From NCBI GenBank assembly GCA_964030475.1, contig CAXIPT010000008.1:3271127-3335126 (forward strand): DNA of 64,000 nucleotides, read 5' to 3'. This DNA comes from Tethya wilhelma (Eukaryota; Porifera; Demospongiae; Tethyida; Tethyidae). The first letter of the stretch is position 1; each line of letters begins with the position of its first letter. The notes under the pieces are model-generated. The model was not told the DNA's origin, searched no databases, and saw only the letters and a program-made list of their open reading frames with translations. This document shows, piece after piece, positions 1 to 11,786 of this stretch. The translations under genes and the position numbers were made by a program.

Positions 1-133
1 AGTCTTTTTTCTTTTAGTCTGTGTCTATTTTTTTCACAATGTCTATGGAGATACTCCAGGAGATGAAGATGATCTCTGTCCTCAAGAATCTCTTGCCAAT
101 GCAGTAGTTCTTCTTGACTCCATGGAATACTAA
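1..133 (+). CDS. Small secreted peptide, left palindrome copy, 5' end outside window
   Basis: This is the left-arm copy of the peptide gene on the opposite strand at 2696-2842. The frame beginning at base 2 continues a hydrophobic leader and ends with TAA at 131-133. The first codons lie before the window. See the right-hand copy for a description. No family is recognised. Confidence 0.4.
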   Translation, partial: VFFLLVCVYFFHNVYGDTPGDEDDLCPQESLANAVVLLDSMEY

Positions 134-477
134 GACCACAGATACAAACCAAATTCTTTGTATTGTTTACAAAATGACATGACAGGTAGTTTTTATTGGG
201 TAACCACTACTACTGTGCAAGTGTTTTGTAAGCATCGTAGTGCGTAGTTGTATTAGCAAAGAGAAAAAAGGAGCTGTGCAAGCGCCATGACGATGGGCTT
301 TTATGTCTGCGCAAAAGGTCAAAGGTGGTAGCCGGGGATTTTTCTATTTATACCCCGCACCCCGGAAGTGGTTCAAAACGAACGCGGGTGAATAATTGCG
401 GCATTATAAACGCGACCTCCTCGTTTAAAATTAATTTACTCAAGTGTGCAAATATACTCAACAACGGCAGATCTAGA

Positions 478-880
478 ATGCAGACCACAGGATCATTATC
501 AGTGATTGTTTTGAGGTACGTGCAGCATCTAATTAATGGGCTTGAATTGAATTTTGCGTATTTTTTGTTTGTGATCTCCACTTTTTTTACATGCAGTACC
601 AGTATCTTACTACTGGGCCTATCAGTGAGGTGTGTTGCCATCCGTTGTCAGGAGAGCTCTGACCCAGAATGGTTCACTTCTTGGGATGGATTTCGTAACT
701 CATCTCTGCTCAGGCTCAAAGCTTGTGACAGCTTCAGTAGCCTGTGTAGCCATTCCTCACAAGTGATATGTGAATCACAATGGAGACTCAATGTCAGTTC
801 TGCTTTTGCATACTCAGTGGATGGCTGGAGAGATGCCATCGTATCACTGGAGGATAACACTCAGTATACATTGGACATAG
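478..880 (+). CDS. 5' exons of a secreted or membrane protein, left palindrome copy
   Basis: ATG at 478 opens a short exon ending at 515 before a GTACGT donor; an 81-bp intron ends TACATGCAG at 596. Exon two runs 597-880 and stops at a GTAAGT donor. Spliced, the protein starts with a hydrophobic leader (about residues 8-24) typical of a signal peptide, then a Cys/Ser/Trp-containing region with the string SQWRLNVSSAF. The open frame from 325 reads through the intron and is not the likely protein. Downstream exons are absent because the palindrome centre intervenes. No domain is recognised. An exon at 3020-3145 has a related EWRLSLSTVF string, suggesting a local family. Confidence 0.45.
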
Positions 881-1217
881 TAAGTTGTTTATATAATAAC
901 ATTATTATTGTATCTTTTAAGAATTTGTTATATCCTGCAATCAGTGAAATGTTAAAAATAATAATAGCATAGTATGCAATTGAACAGAAGGATAATGGTA
1001 GAGTAGAGCATGTAAATTATTAAAAATTAATTTCATGATAGTTATTGTAGTAACAGTACAGCTGAAACATAATATTACAATTATATTATGACGTACTAAC
1101 CTTTGTTTATAATTATTGCATGAACTGCAAGAGAAAGTTTCTATAAGCCATTTTTGTAAAATATTCCCTTGTATATTATACTATTGTATGCAAGTATACA
1201 TGCACTTTATACTTTCT

Positions 1218-1611
1218 CAGGGGCGGATCCAGGATTCTGAGATTACTGGGGTTGTAAATAATGCGCGCGAAGCGCGCCGAAAAGTTTTAGTAGCCCCGCC
1301 CCCAAAACGAGTCAACTGCGTTGGAAATTTTGTACTCACGCTCAGCTAAATTATGCAATAAATTGTTTCTACTGCCGATGAAGCTTAGTTTATAGGCAGA
1401 AATAAATATATTTAGCGTTTTAGCGCCAGCCTCAAAGCCTGGACGGCTACGTGGATACTTACCTCGCTGAGAAATCGCTGCTAACGGTGTACTTTGAACT
1501 AAATGGGCGTGGCTGGCCACGTTTTGGGGGCGGGGCTACTAAAACTTTTCGGCGCGCTTCGCGCGCATTATTTACAACCCCAGTAATCTCAGAATCCTGG
1601 ATCCGCCCCTG
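1218..1611. mobile_element. hAT-type terminal inverted repeats at the palindrome centre
   Basis: The segment begins CAGGGGCGGATCCAGG at 1218 and ends with the reverse complement at 1611. As I recall, this sequence resembles termini of hAT-family DNA transposons. The inner arms (about 1218-1309 and 1520-1611) enclose a unique core with no transposase. The outside flanks are inverted copies of each other (part of the bigger palindrome) rather than an 8-bp direct target duplication, so this is not a simple single insertion. Confidence 0.55.
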
Positions 1612-1948
1612 AGAAAGTATAAAGTGCATGTATACTTGCATACAATAGTATAATATACAAGGGAATATTTTACAAAAATGGCTTATAGAAACTTTCTCTT
1701 GCAGTTCATGCAATAATTATAAACAAAGGTTAGTACGTCATAATATAATTGTAATATTATGTTTCAGCTGTACTGTTACTACAATAACTATCATGAAATT
1801 AATTTTTAATAATTTACATGCTCTACTCTACCATTATCCTTCTGTTCAATTGCATACTATGCTATTATTATTTTTAACATTTCACTGATTGCAGGATATA
1901 ACAAATTCTTAAAAGATACAATAATAATGTTATTATATAAACAACTTA

Positions 1949-2351
1949 CTATGTCCAATGTATACTGAGTGTTATCCTCCAGTGATACGATGGCATCTCT
2001 CCAGCCATCCACTGAGTATGCAAAAGCAGAACTGACATTGAGTCTCCATTGTGATTCACATATCACTTGTGAGGAATGGCTACACAGGCTACTGAAGCTG
2101 TCACAAGCTTTGAGCCTGAGCAGAGATGAGTTACGAAATCCATCCCAAGAAGTGAACCATTCTGGGTCAGAGCTCTCCTGACAACGGATGGCAACACACC
2201 TCACTGATAGGCCCAGTAGTAAGATACTGGTACTGCATGTAAAAAAAGTGGAGATCACAAACAAAAAATACGCAAAATTCAATTCAAGCCCATTAATTAG
2301 ATGCTGCACGTACCTCAAAACAATCACTGATAATGATCCTGTGGTCTGCAT
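1949..2351 (-). CDS. 5' exons of a secreted or membrane protein, right palindrome copy
   Basis: Mirror image of the exons at 478-880, with identical splice sites: exon one 2314-2351, exon two 1949-2232. It points towards the palindrome centre, as does the left copy, so neither copy has room for a normal 3' end between them. Function unknown. Confidence 0.45.
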
Positions 2352-2695
2352 TCTAGATCTGCCGTTGTTGAGTATATTTGCACACTTGAGTAAATTAATT
2401 TTAAACGAGGAGGTCGCGTTTATAATGCCGCAATTATTCACCCGCGTTCGTTTTGAACCACTTCCGGGGTGCGGGGTATAAATAGAAAAATCCCCGGCTA
2501 CCACCTTTGACCTTTTGCGCAGACATAAAAGCCCATCGTCATGGCGCTTGCACAGCTCCTTTTTTCTCTTTGCTAATACAACTACGCACTACGATGCTTA
2601 CAAAACACTTGCACAGTAGTAGTGGTTACCCAATAAAAACTACCTGTCATGTCATTTTGTAAACAATACAAAGAATTTGGTTTGTATCTGTGGTC

Positions 2696-2842
2696 TTAGT
2701 ATTCCATGGAGTCAAGAAGAACTACTGCATTGGCAAGAGATTCTTGAGGACAGAGATCATCTTCATCTCCTGGAGTATCTCCATAGACATTGTGAAAAAA
2801 ATAGACACAGACTAAAAGAAAAAAGACCAGAAACAGCTTCAT
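2696..2842 (-). CDS. Small secreted peptide, 48 residues
   Basis: ATG at 2842 (reading leftward) opens a 48-codon frame ending TAA at 2696-2698. Residues 1-20 (MKLFLVFFLLVCVYFFHNVY) form a strong signal peptide. The remaining 28 residues are acidic (GDTPGDEDDLCP...) with a single cysteine. It could be a complete secreted peptide or the first exon of a larger protein. Most of it is repeated at 1-133. No family is recognised. Confidence 0.45.
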   Translation of the reverse strand: MKLFLVFFLLVCVYFFHNVYGDTPGDEDDLCPQESLANAVVLLDSMEY

Positions 2843-3019
2843 CTTTTAATGCAGGCAAACAAAACGGCTGAATACTGAGCATGCGTAACAGCCATTGATA
2901 CTTCTTGTACAGCAAATACAGGCAGCAACACTGCCAATACAGACTCACACTATTATTTTACAAATTATTAACAACAAGAGCCCATCTTTGTATAAAACAA
3001 TACACAATTCTTGCGCTAG

Positions 3020-3145
3020 TTTCTGCCAGGGCATCACTGAACACTGTACTGAGACTGAGCCTCCATTCTACTGAGTCACTCTCACTGAGGTCTCTTTGAG
3101 TTTGTGAAGAGTAGAGCAATATTTGGCTGATTTCATGTCCTGCAA
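3020..3145 (-). CDS. Candidate exon related to the palindrome secreted protein
   Basis: Reading leftward, a TATTTTGCAG acceptor at about 3146 opens a frame containing SESDSVEWRLSLSTVFSDAL. This resembles SQWRLNVSSAF in the palindrome exon. It lies on the same strand as the signal-peptide exon at 4182-4274, but the reading phase does not join directly, so an intermediate exon would be needed. The 3' limit is uncertain. Confidence 0.3.
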
Positions 3146-3212
3146 AATAGTTCGGATTAGAAGGTAAACTGCTTGTTTACACAAAATACAAGTACTATGA
3201 ATTGCTAACAAT

Positions 3213-3596
3213 AGAGCGGTTGCACTTACGTCATCGAATTTTAATAACTATTAATAAATAGCTATAATTAATTCTATAAATTTATCATGGTGAGTTTAGC
3301 TCAGATTTCAAATTTCAGAGCTTGATTACCTATAGATTATTTTATAAAAATTCTTAAAGTTGGCATTTTAAGTATTGATGGCATTGACGTGTGGCAAATT
3401 TTGCCACACGTCAATGCCATCAATACAAAAATACCAACTTTCAAAAATTCATATAAAATAATCTACTTTGAGTTAAGCCTTCAAACTTGAAATATAAACT
3501 ATCTAGAAGGTCACAATTGTCTGGAATTTTTTGCAGCTCAATCCAAGCAAGTTTTAATGGGTGGGCGTGGCTGATGACGTCACGTGCAACCGCTCT
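3213..3596. mobile_element. MITE-like element with terminal inverted repeats and a perfect internal hairpin
   Basis: The ends AGAGCGGTTGCAC (3213) and GTGCAACCGCTCT (to 3596) are inverted repeats, both followed inward by a similar ACGTCATC motif. In the middle, 3373-3398 and 3400-3425 are perfect 26-nt inverted arms separated by one base, and weaker complementarity continues outward to roughly 3334-3465. There is no coding capacity, as expected of a non-autonomous DNA transposon. Confidence 0.75.
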
Positions 3597-4181
3597 TATA
3601 GTGTTGTTGTTTTTTCAGTTACCGGGATCATGATGGTGATTCAAGCACGAAGAGAGTACATGGTACACTGGTTGTGGTGGAGTTGGTGATCTTTATCATC
3701 AAGTTGAATATCAGCTGATCTGTACAATAATAGTCAGTCATGCATCAATAATATTACTAAGTTTGCTAAAATTTGTATTGTATGAACTAACCATCAATAG
3801 AACAATAAAGATGGATGTTCTTTATGCTAACGGACTCGACAAAATGCCCAATTCAACATGGAAGTGGAGACTTCAACACCATTTCGTCATAAGCCAAGGT
3901 CAAGTGTAAACGCCGGTCGAGAAAATCGTACACACATTGGTACAGTAAATAGACCACTTACTTTCACAAACTACAACTGTAATCTGTCAATAACTTGAGC
4001 ACGGATGAACTTCTACTGCACATGTCAGATTGACCATGAAATTATACACAGCTGCCATCGACACATCCTGACCCTCACCATTCGGCCATCAACACCACCT
4101 GTATACACCCCTACCACACATTTTTAGAACTGTTACACTAAAATTTGTGTCTAATTGTTTTATAACTCTGTAAGTACTGAC

Positions 4182-4274
4182 CTGAGCTTGAGAAATAGAG
4201 CCACTAGATGGCTCAGAACCAATGGACTGTCTCCAAACATTTATAGCAGCTACAAGCAGCAGTGCAAGCTTCAT
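4182..4274 (-). CDS. Signal-peptide first exon of an unidentified secreted protein
   Basis: ATG at 4274 begins MKLALLLVAAINVW, a clear signal peptide. The exon ends after 31 codons at a GTCAGT donor. Later exons would lie at lower coordinates; the candidate at 3020-3145 is on the right strand but out of phase without another exon. The start is chosen because it is the only ATG before the hydrophobic run. Confidence 0.4.
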
Positions 4275-4797
4275 TTTTGAGACTTTGAGAGACTCTAGGC
4301 GTCATTGACGGTCCTATCAGTCTTCAGACACGCAAAAACGAGTCCTTTTCATTTTCACTCGAGAGGTTTATTCCCTGGCATGGTAAAAGAACGCTTCTTT
4401 CTCAAAATACACGTAGTTTTCTTCAAAAACTGCAGCAATTGTTCATTTGTGGCGCTCTCTAGCTCTGTGTCGCTCTAAGCTTGTGCAGCTGTTTTGATTA
4501 GTAAAACTCAGTAAAACATATAGTAAAACCCGTGCGAGTATATAAGTCCCTTGCTTAGTTACCAATAATTTTTCTAAAGTAAAAAACTCCGACGCCATTT
4601 TCTGACGTCGCGAATTTCGTCCCCGGCCACGCCCCTTTTATACACGAACTCCGCTTTCCCTTCCTGTGGCGTCATTTTCACGCATGCGCAAAGCAACATG
4701 AAACTGAAATTGATCAAGTTGAGTAAACACACACACACACACACTGATACCCAACAGAAACACAAACCAAGAAAGAATAATAACAAAAAAATTGACA

Positions 4798-7700
4798 TTA
4801 CAAATTAACACAAGAAGATGGGTGCACTTCAATGGGACTGTTGACAACAGAATGAGTAGGCCCCTGTTCATTAGTACTATATGACCCACTCAAGCCTGTA
4901 ACCACAGTATCACTAGTAGCATTGTACTGTACACTGGTACTAGTTCTTGATCTAGTGGTGTCAACAACAAGTGATGGTGGATCATTCTGTTCATTTATTC
5001 TTGCTTGGATCTTCCTCCATTTGTTGACTGAAATTCCCTTGATCTCACGGACAGTGTGTCTGTTCCTCCGATAGAGCCACATCATTCCAAACCCAAACAA
5101 CCTTCGTGAAACAGAGAGGAACAATAGACTGCATGATTAGCATTCTACTATTTTTGTCAGGTAGTGCAAGTGGATGCAAAGCTGTACTATATAGCTTGTG
5201 TCAAGTTAACACGAGCAGCTCCCTCCCATAACCAACTAACCGCTAAAGCACTCACATAGGAAAAGCCATCTATACCGACAATACGGAGGCTGATTATCGG
5301 CACAGGTGCATGTAGTTCCCACCCATCCTGACTGTATCACTCACAATAAATTATGATAGAAGATTGAGTATTGTATTGTTTTTGACTAGCTAACCTAAAG
5401 GATACAGTGTGGTGAAGAAGGTATCAAAACGTAAGAAGTAACTTTTATCTCTGACAAGCTACAGGGTACTAGACTACTCACACCCACTCTCTAAGTCAGG
5501 ACTACTGTTCTTACTTGAAGACGACAATGTTCACACAGACCACACTGACGATGATGGCCACCTTGACCTTGGTCTCCAGAGAGGTGTAAGCGCCGGTGTA
5601 GACACACCCACCCACTGAGACGCCAAGGATCAGCAACACAGCTCCAATCTGAAGCCAATGCCTGCAATGAGAGTGACAGTATAGTGAGCAGCATTGATTG
5701 TGGAACTATAAGGTATTTCAATTTCAAAATGATGATGCTATATCAAGGAATCAACAGTTGCTCACTTTCTCTGGAGTCCACTTGGGATACACATACAAGA
5801 ATATCTCTTTACTCGATACTGAAAGGGGGAGATGACGACGTATAACTCACTTGCACACTCAAACAACATACAACAGTAATTGTTAAGATAATACCACCTA
5901 CCCTACGATGGCACACTTGGCATCTCAGGTACTCCTTTTCTGGTATGTTGACATTTGATGCCCTCTGTTTGGAATAGAAACAAATTCACATGAGAATTCT
6001 ATCGAATCAACAGGAGCATAGTACTCTTTACTTGTACAACTTCCAACCCACACCCACCCAGCCACATAACATGAACCCACACCCACTCACCTTGGAGACC
6101 CATTCTTTGATACATTTTCTGTGCAGCCGGCAGTTGCAAGGGTAGTAGAGGTCCTTAGGGTCATCTATGACCCCCTGGCAGACCCAGCAGTAGCCATCCT
6201 CGGAGGAGGCGCTCTCAGTGCTCCTCTCCAGTGGAGAGCCAGGCTCATCAGAATCTATTGAGGGAGGAGTGTCAATAATATCAAGAATGTTAACCCCACA
6301 ACTACATTTCTCGAAACAGGTATATACAGGTTAACTACATATGTGGCTATAGCTATACAGTCTACATGAGGAGCACACATGGCAGCCACTATAGCGAGAG
6401 AGGAAGTCAACACAATACCACAATACCACTCTGGGGGTGTACCCCTTGAATGATCACTTAATGGCTATATGGTCAATCAAAGGTGCAAGGTCATAATTAA
6501 TTAAGTATGAAACATGCTGAATACACTTACACACTGAGCATATATACATGTCTACCAGTCAATATGACCATGAATACAGACATGATGGTAGAGACAAATA
6601 TGTTGGTTAATGTGGATAGACAGAGAAAGTGACTAATAGGGTACTCACTGAGAGAGATGGTGCCATAGGAATCAGAATGAGGTCTGCCGGCAAGGAGAGG
6701 CTTCGACTCTGAATCCTGCTTCAGATTTAGAACCAGACCGGGGTTCAGTATCCACAGTTTTTTGGGCCTGGAGACAAAATCAATGATGTGGGTGTAAGTG
6801 AAGCAAATAATACAGAGAAAAACAGCAGAGATTACACCCCTTAACCTATAATATAGGAGCCATTGGAATCTATGTGTGATGCTACTGCACAGTCCAAGTC
6901 GATTTGCTCCTCTAAGGGACACATTTACTCAGATATGTGTGCATATTATGACATACTATAAATGCAACAGCTCACTGTTTATAGTTCCAGAGAGAGCAGC
7001 AGAACCAGAAAGGCATGATGAGCTCTGTCACTCTGATCACGATGGCACACACGTAGACACTGTTGCTATCGAGGATCTGAAAGCGGCCCACCATGTTGAC
7101 CACGAGGAGGCAGATGATGAGAGACTGCATGACGGCATTGGACAGTATGCCAGCCACCGACTCCACCTGCTGCCTCAGGTTGATCTTGAGCACTTGGAGC
7201 TGGACCGAGAGTGGCTGCCAGTCAGGCTGTGTGTGTGAGAGTGAGAGATTATCGTAAATAAACAGTTTATGGTTGTAAACGACAAACAGGCACGTACTAA
7301 TGAATACAAAAACTTCAAAGATTTACAGATTACTGCAAAATAGACAAACACAAAATAAATTTTTGCAGAAACCTGATCGTTACAAAACACACTTACCCGA
7401 AAGAATAGTCGTATTGAAAAGTGTAGAAATCCCACTAAAGTCAACAGTAGAAAGAAAGCAAAAATTGTACTAATGATGCCACTCATTCTGATCTGTTCAC
7501 GGTCACTAATGAGGGGTGTGGCTATCACATCGGCGATGAGTAGCAAATAGACAAAAATGTTGAACACAAAGAAAGAGATAGAGTAGTGATGCTTCTTGAG
7601 GAAGTCGCAGCCTTGGCTGGAGGGGTTGGAGGAGCTGGTGTAGAAGAACTGGAGGGGAAGGGAAGAGAGAGTGGGGGACATGGTCAATACATAACTGAAC

Positions 7701-8028
7701 TCAAAACCTTGATTCATATTGATTTTCTGTGCTAATGATACTTGCATGTACAATGTAATATTTGTTCGTGTATACAATCTTCTACATACATAAAGCTTAT
7801 AGAACCTCTATCTTCAATTTCCAACCTAAAGTCATTCCCAGTCAACACTTTGTTCAGGTATATCTGAAAAACTCAGGGCATTCAGACAACCCACCTACCA
7901 GTCTTGGGAACTAGGTTTTGCACAATGTACATGAACATTGAAACAGGTACACATAAAGTGCATGCACATGTCAGAAGCATGATGACTCTTCACAGAAATG
8001 CAATTAGGACTAGTGGAAAAACAGCCGA

Positions 8029-8081
<53 letters not shown>

Positions 8082-10459
8082 CTGTACATGAACAGGCCTG
8101 GCCACATAGCAACCATACCAGGGGACAAACAGCCTAATCACAACAATTCCCAACTAATACAAAAGGAATTATAACTGCTGTATACTACTGTACACTGCAC
8201 TGTATTGCCTACCTATATAACCCACACATAAACAGAAACACAGAAACACAGACACACACACACACAAACAAGACTGCCTACATAAATTGAACAGTAACTA
8301 AGTAGGTAGACCACAAGCTTCAAGACAGATTGTACAAAACACCGCATAATATATAATCCTCCAATCTATCTCAATCAATAGAAGATATCATACGTACGGT
8401 AGTACGTATAGTAGGAATGGGCCGACTGTCCCATAGACACAATACAAAATGTTGGTCACCATAAAAATCTAGTCAAACAAAATTAAGCCTTCAAACTTGC
8501 TCAGAGGCTCTAACTAACAGATTACCAATGGCATGCAAGGCTTAAAACTCACAGAAACTTTCCTCAGCACTCGTAGAAAGAGCTAGTGGGAAGCCACAAC
8601 AGTGCCATTTTTGTTCTCCTAACGTACGTACGTACGTACTTTCTAACTGACTTACTTGAAAAGCATTTCCAGAGAACCAGAATGTGTTGAGCCAACTTTG
8701 ACAGCACAAAGTAACTCCTTTTCATAGGTAGTACATTCCTTGATACTCATTTATATCACAAATAAGCCTAAATAAAAACTAGAAAGCTTTGAAACTGAGA
8801 GTATAAATTCATGTACTTCAATGTAGCCATTTGTAGGTAGAGTTCAAAGGTCATTGATTATCCACGTGGCATTTAATACGCATGCGCATTAGCTGCTCTA
8901 GCAGACAATATTTGCTACTCAGATAACTCAAGCTTTTTGTAGGGACTAACCAGTCTCTGATGGTCTCCTCACTGTAGTGTTGGAAAAAGTGAATGAACAA
9001 GTAGCAAAAATTTCAAAAAAATAAGCAGTGTAGGAATGGGCAGTGCTGTAAAAAGTATTGGAACAAGGAATGGTCTCAATTTCGGCACATGACTACTTCA
9101 TTTTTTGTGCCCAAGTCTTGGCCAGTAATCTAGTCCTGACTGTTATACTTTATTCCACTTTTTAGCCAAGTAATAAGATTGGCAAGAATTTGAACCATTA
9201 TATCATGCGATAGGATGTTCAACTTGAACCATTTACAACAATTAGCTAAATTAATAATAGCCAGAGGGATCAAAAATGAAAATGAAGTAGTCATGTGCCG
9301 AAATTGAGACCATTCCTTGTTCCAATACTTTTTACAGCACTGCCCATTCCTACACTGCTTATTTTTTTGAAATTTTTATTATCATAACTATACTTGCTTC
9401 ACACAAAGTGGTTTGCTAGAGTAAATATTCCATTGCTAGATACAAGTCTTACATACACTTCACTTACGTCAGCCCAGAAGCATATGAGCAGCGAAAAAGC
9501 CGAGAGTAAAGCAGGATAGTACAAATTGAGAAGAATTTCGCCCCATTTGGTGGGAATGAATGTCAAAACACTGTAGTAGATGGCCCTAGTGCCAGTGGCC
9601 ACGATCACAGAACCAAGGAGACACTTCTGGAGGGTCATACGAAAGGCCTTCTTCCATCGGGAGCACTCTGGCTTGTCCTCTTTGAGGGAATCATACACCA
9701 TCACTAGGATCTGGAGTGAACATGTGTGCATGTGGGATCGCAACCATAGAAATTGATGTAATCCACACCTGTACTCTCAATATACTGTTACTCAAAAGAC
9801 AAAACAGCTTTTGTGAAGCACTTGAGTGCTCTACTATCAAGACAACCTCCTACACTACTGATGATTGCTTTCTGCAGAATTAATACAACCAACATGAGAA
9901 CCATAGGACAGAGAAACATTTTTTGTGTTGCAAAACAGTTAAATGACCAAAATCAAACGTGAGAAAAATTTATTTTCCCTTGCATGGCAATCCTTGATTT
10001 GATCATCCTCAGTGACAAAAATATTTATAACATCTGTAACTCTTCAGACTTATGGTTCGTGCTGTAACTATCGTGTACATGACAATTAATTTCCAGGACT
10101 TTAGAACTTTTATCAGTCTATATATCTCCCTATGTCAATCATTCTTTTAGCAAGGAGCTACATGTAAAGTCACTCGTGCACTGGTATTTCAACAATGGAG
10201 CACTCAACCAAGCACACACACACAACACCTGGACTCACACACTAGCATCCATTCATCTCACCGACTGAAGCTCTCATGTCAATACAAGTACCTAAACACT
10301 AGAGTCATATTTCAGCTTGAGAGATTGATGTGAATTGGACTTGCTGCTAGCCATACATACAGTGTATTGTCTCTGACTCACCAGTTGTATGATTGAGATG
10401 ACGAGAACCAGACAAGAGAATGACGCAAATGCTGCACCGAGATTCAACTCATGAGTACA
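4798..10459 (-). CDS. THH1/TOM1/TOM3-like seven-helix protein fused to a RING-CH ubiquitin-ligase domain
   Basis: Ten exons join in phase: 10382-10459, 9468-9710, 7397-7648, 6976-7226, 6649-6767, 6091-6254, 5902-5964, 5766-5818, 5515-5661, 4798-5101 (557 residues; a first exon with the start codon is not found). The first part has seven hydrophobic helices with GTRAIYYSV and LLICFWAD, resembling the plant THH1/TOM1/TOM3 domain. After a linker (DSESKPLLAG...) comes a C4HC3 zinc motif (CWVC...PCNCRLHRKC...CQVC) of MARCH/RING-CH type, then two more helices and a basic, Ser/Thr-rich tail. RING-CH proteins are membrane E3 ligases that ubiquitinate membrane cargo. The linker exon pair keeps phase (6649|6254), supporting one transcript rather than two genes. 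The gap between C4 and His is shorter than usual for MARCH proteins. Confidence 0.75.
8032..8076. repeat. (CA)n microsatellite
   Basis: About 22 uninterrupted CA units inside the 7649-9467 intron of the RING-CH gene. The coding frames across it are artefacts of the repeat. Confidence 0.95.
8384..8450. repeat. Dispersed repeat, also at 55535-55605 and more divergently at 59030-59095
   Basis: The string TAGGAATGGGCCGACTGTCC followed by CATAGACACAATACAAAATG appears here and, inverted, near 55540-55580. A diverged version (TAGGAATGGCACGGATGGCC...ACAATACAAAT) is at about 59050-59090. A GTACGGTAGTAC motif precedes it in each case. Probably the end of a transposon family. Confidence 0.7.
9006..9377. 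mobile_element. Foldback MITE with about 95-bp inverted arms
   Basis: The arm from 9006 (AAAAATTTCAAAAAAATAAG, then GCAGTGTAGGAATGGGC...) is repeated as its reverse complement from about 9281 to 9377. The arms flank about 180 bp of AT-rich spacer without coding capacity. It lies in the intron between the second and third known exons of the RING-CH gene. Confidence 0.85.
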
Positions 10460-11607
10460 CTATAGGAGAGAGAGAGTGTATTGGAAAAAAAACACTAAAG
10501 AGAGATGTTTTGTGTGTAGTGTACATGTGTTTGTGTGAGTTTATGGAAGTGAAAGACACTGTGTAGACATAAGGCATAAAAAAAAGCAAACAACTCCCTG
10601 TGATACTGAGACAGAATTCCCCAAGCAACATTATACTAGCAACACACTACACACACTGGCAGGGATCATATGATACACACAGTCACACCACTTGCTCAGC
10701 TAGCATCAGACTCCAGTCACATGAGATATGGCACAGCTACTTCTGATTACTCCACAATAATTATAACACACATAGTACAAAGTTTGTGGGAATGACCCAA
10801 CATCATATCATTCAGAACTGATACCGCCCACTACAAAACCATAGCAACACCAAGACTACCCATAGAGGCTTTTCCAAGCCAATTCAGAGTACAATACTGG
10901 ATACTCAATCCAGTCTGACCACTACTGGGCCTTTGTTTCAAAACCAGACACGCTGGCGGCCAGCTAGCTGTGAATCGTAACACCTGGGCAGAGATCTATT
11001 GATAGACTTTTATATCAAACACAATTAATAGCCAAACAATGACGGATTTGGTAGGGTACAATGAAATTCATAAGTCAGTGTTTGTACCAAATACAATAAT
11101 AGCTCTTAAATGAATTAAATTGCCACTGAACATAAACTTGAAAAAGCATAATCATAAAAGCAGAGAAGAGTTTATATCCCCCCATGTTAATGCACACACA
11201 CCACACTACCAATGCTTGTAGCTAGGGTATCTTTCCACTGGAGGTTCCCAGGCTACCAAGGTAACAGGTGAGGCTGAGAATGAAAGCCATCTGTGGGAGC
11301 TACATGAAAGAGCCAGGGAAAGAGAGCAAAAGTATTTGAAAATACTGGCTTAAGCTGAATATATGTATGTAAATGTATCTACTATTTGCAGTGGATATAC
11401 TATACAGCAATGAAAACTAGCACTTATGAGCTCGACATGTAGAGATTCAATAGGTTATCTGATGTCCATAGACAAGTTAGGAACAGTAGGCATTGATGAG
11501 TATAAGCTATTAGCAGAAGATGGATTAGCACACAGGTGTACATTTACAAGTGTTTTGTATTATGCTACATTCTTGAAAGAAAACTACAGACATCTGCAAT
11601 AATGTTG

Positions 11608-11758
<151 letters not shown>

Positions 11759-11786
11759 ACACATATGTGTATGCACGCACACATAG

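Larger units (their letters stand above)
1..2828. repeat. Large inverted repeat (palindrome), arms about 1.31 kb
   Basis: Position x on the left matches the complement of position 2829-x on the right, from 1 to about 1309 and about 1520 to 2828. The central non-matching loop is only about 210 bp. The arms look near-identical: the translated frames 325-972 (+) and 1857-2504 (-) are the same over 215 residues. The left arm runs off the window edge, so the true length is unknown. The arms hold genic sequence (signal-peptide exons), not only transposon sequence. It may be a real recent inverted duplication or an assembly join of two copies; the sequence alone cannot decide. Confidence 0.95.

Noticed and set aside
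325..972. 215-codon open frame in each palindrome arm
   Set aside because: It reads through an intron with good splice sites (GTACGT...TACATGCAG) and past a GTAAGT donor; the spliced signal-peptide model is more plausible.
7895..8137. Two opposing 77-codon frames
   Set aside because: They consist largely of the (CA)n microsatellite.
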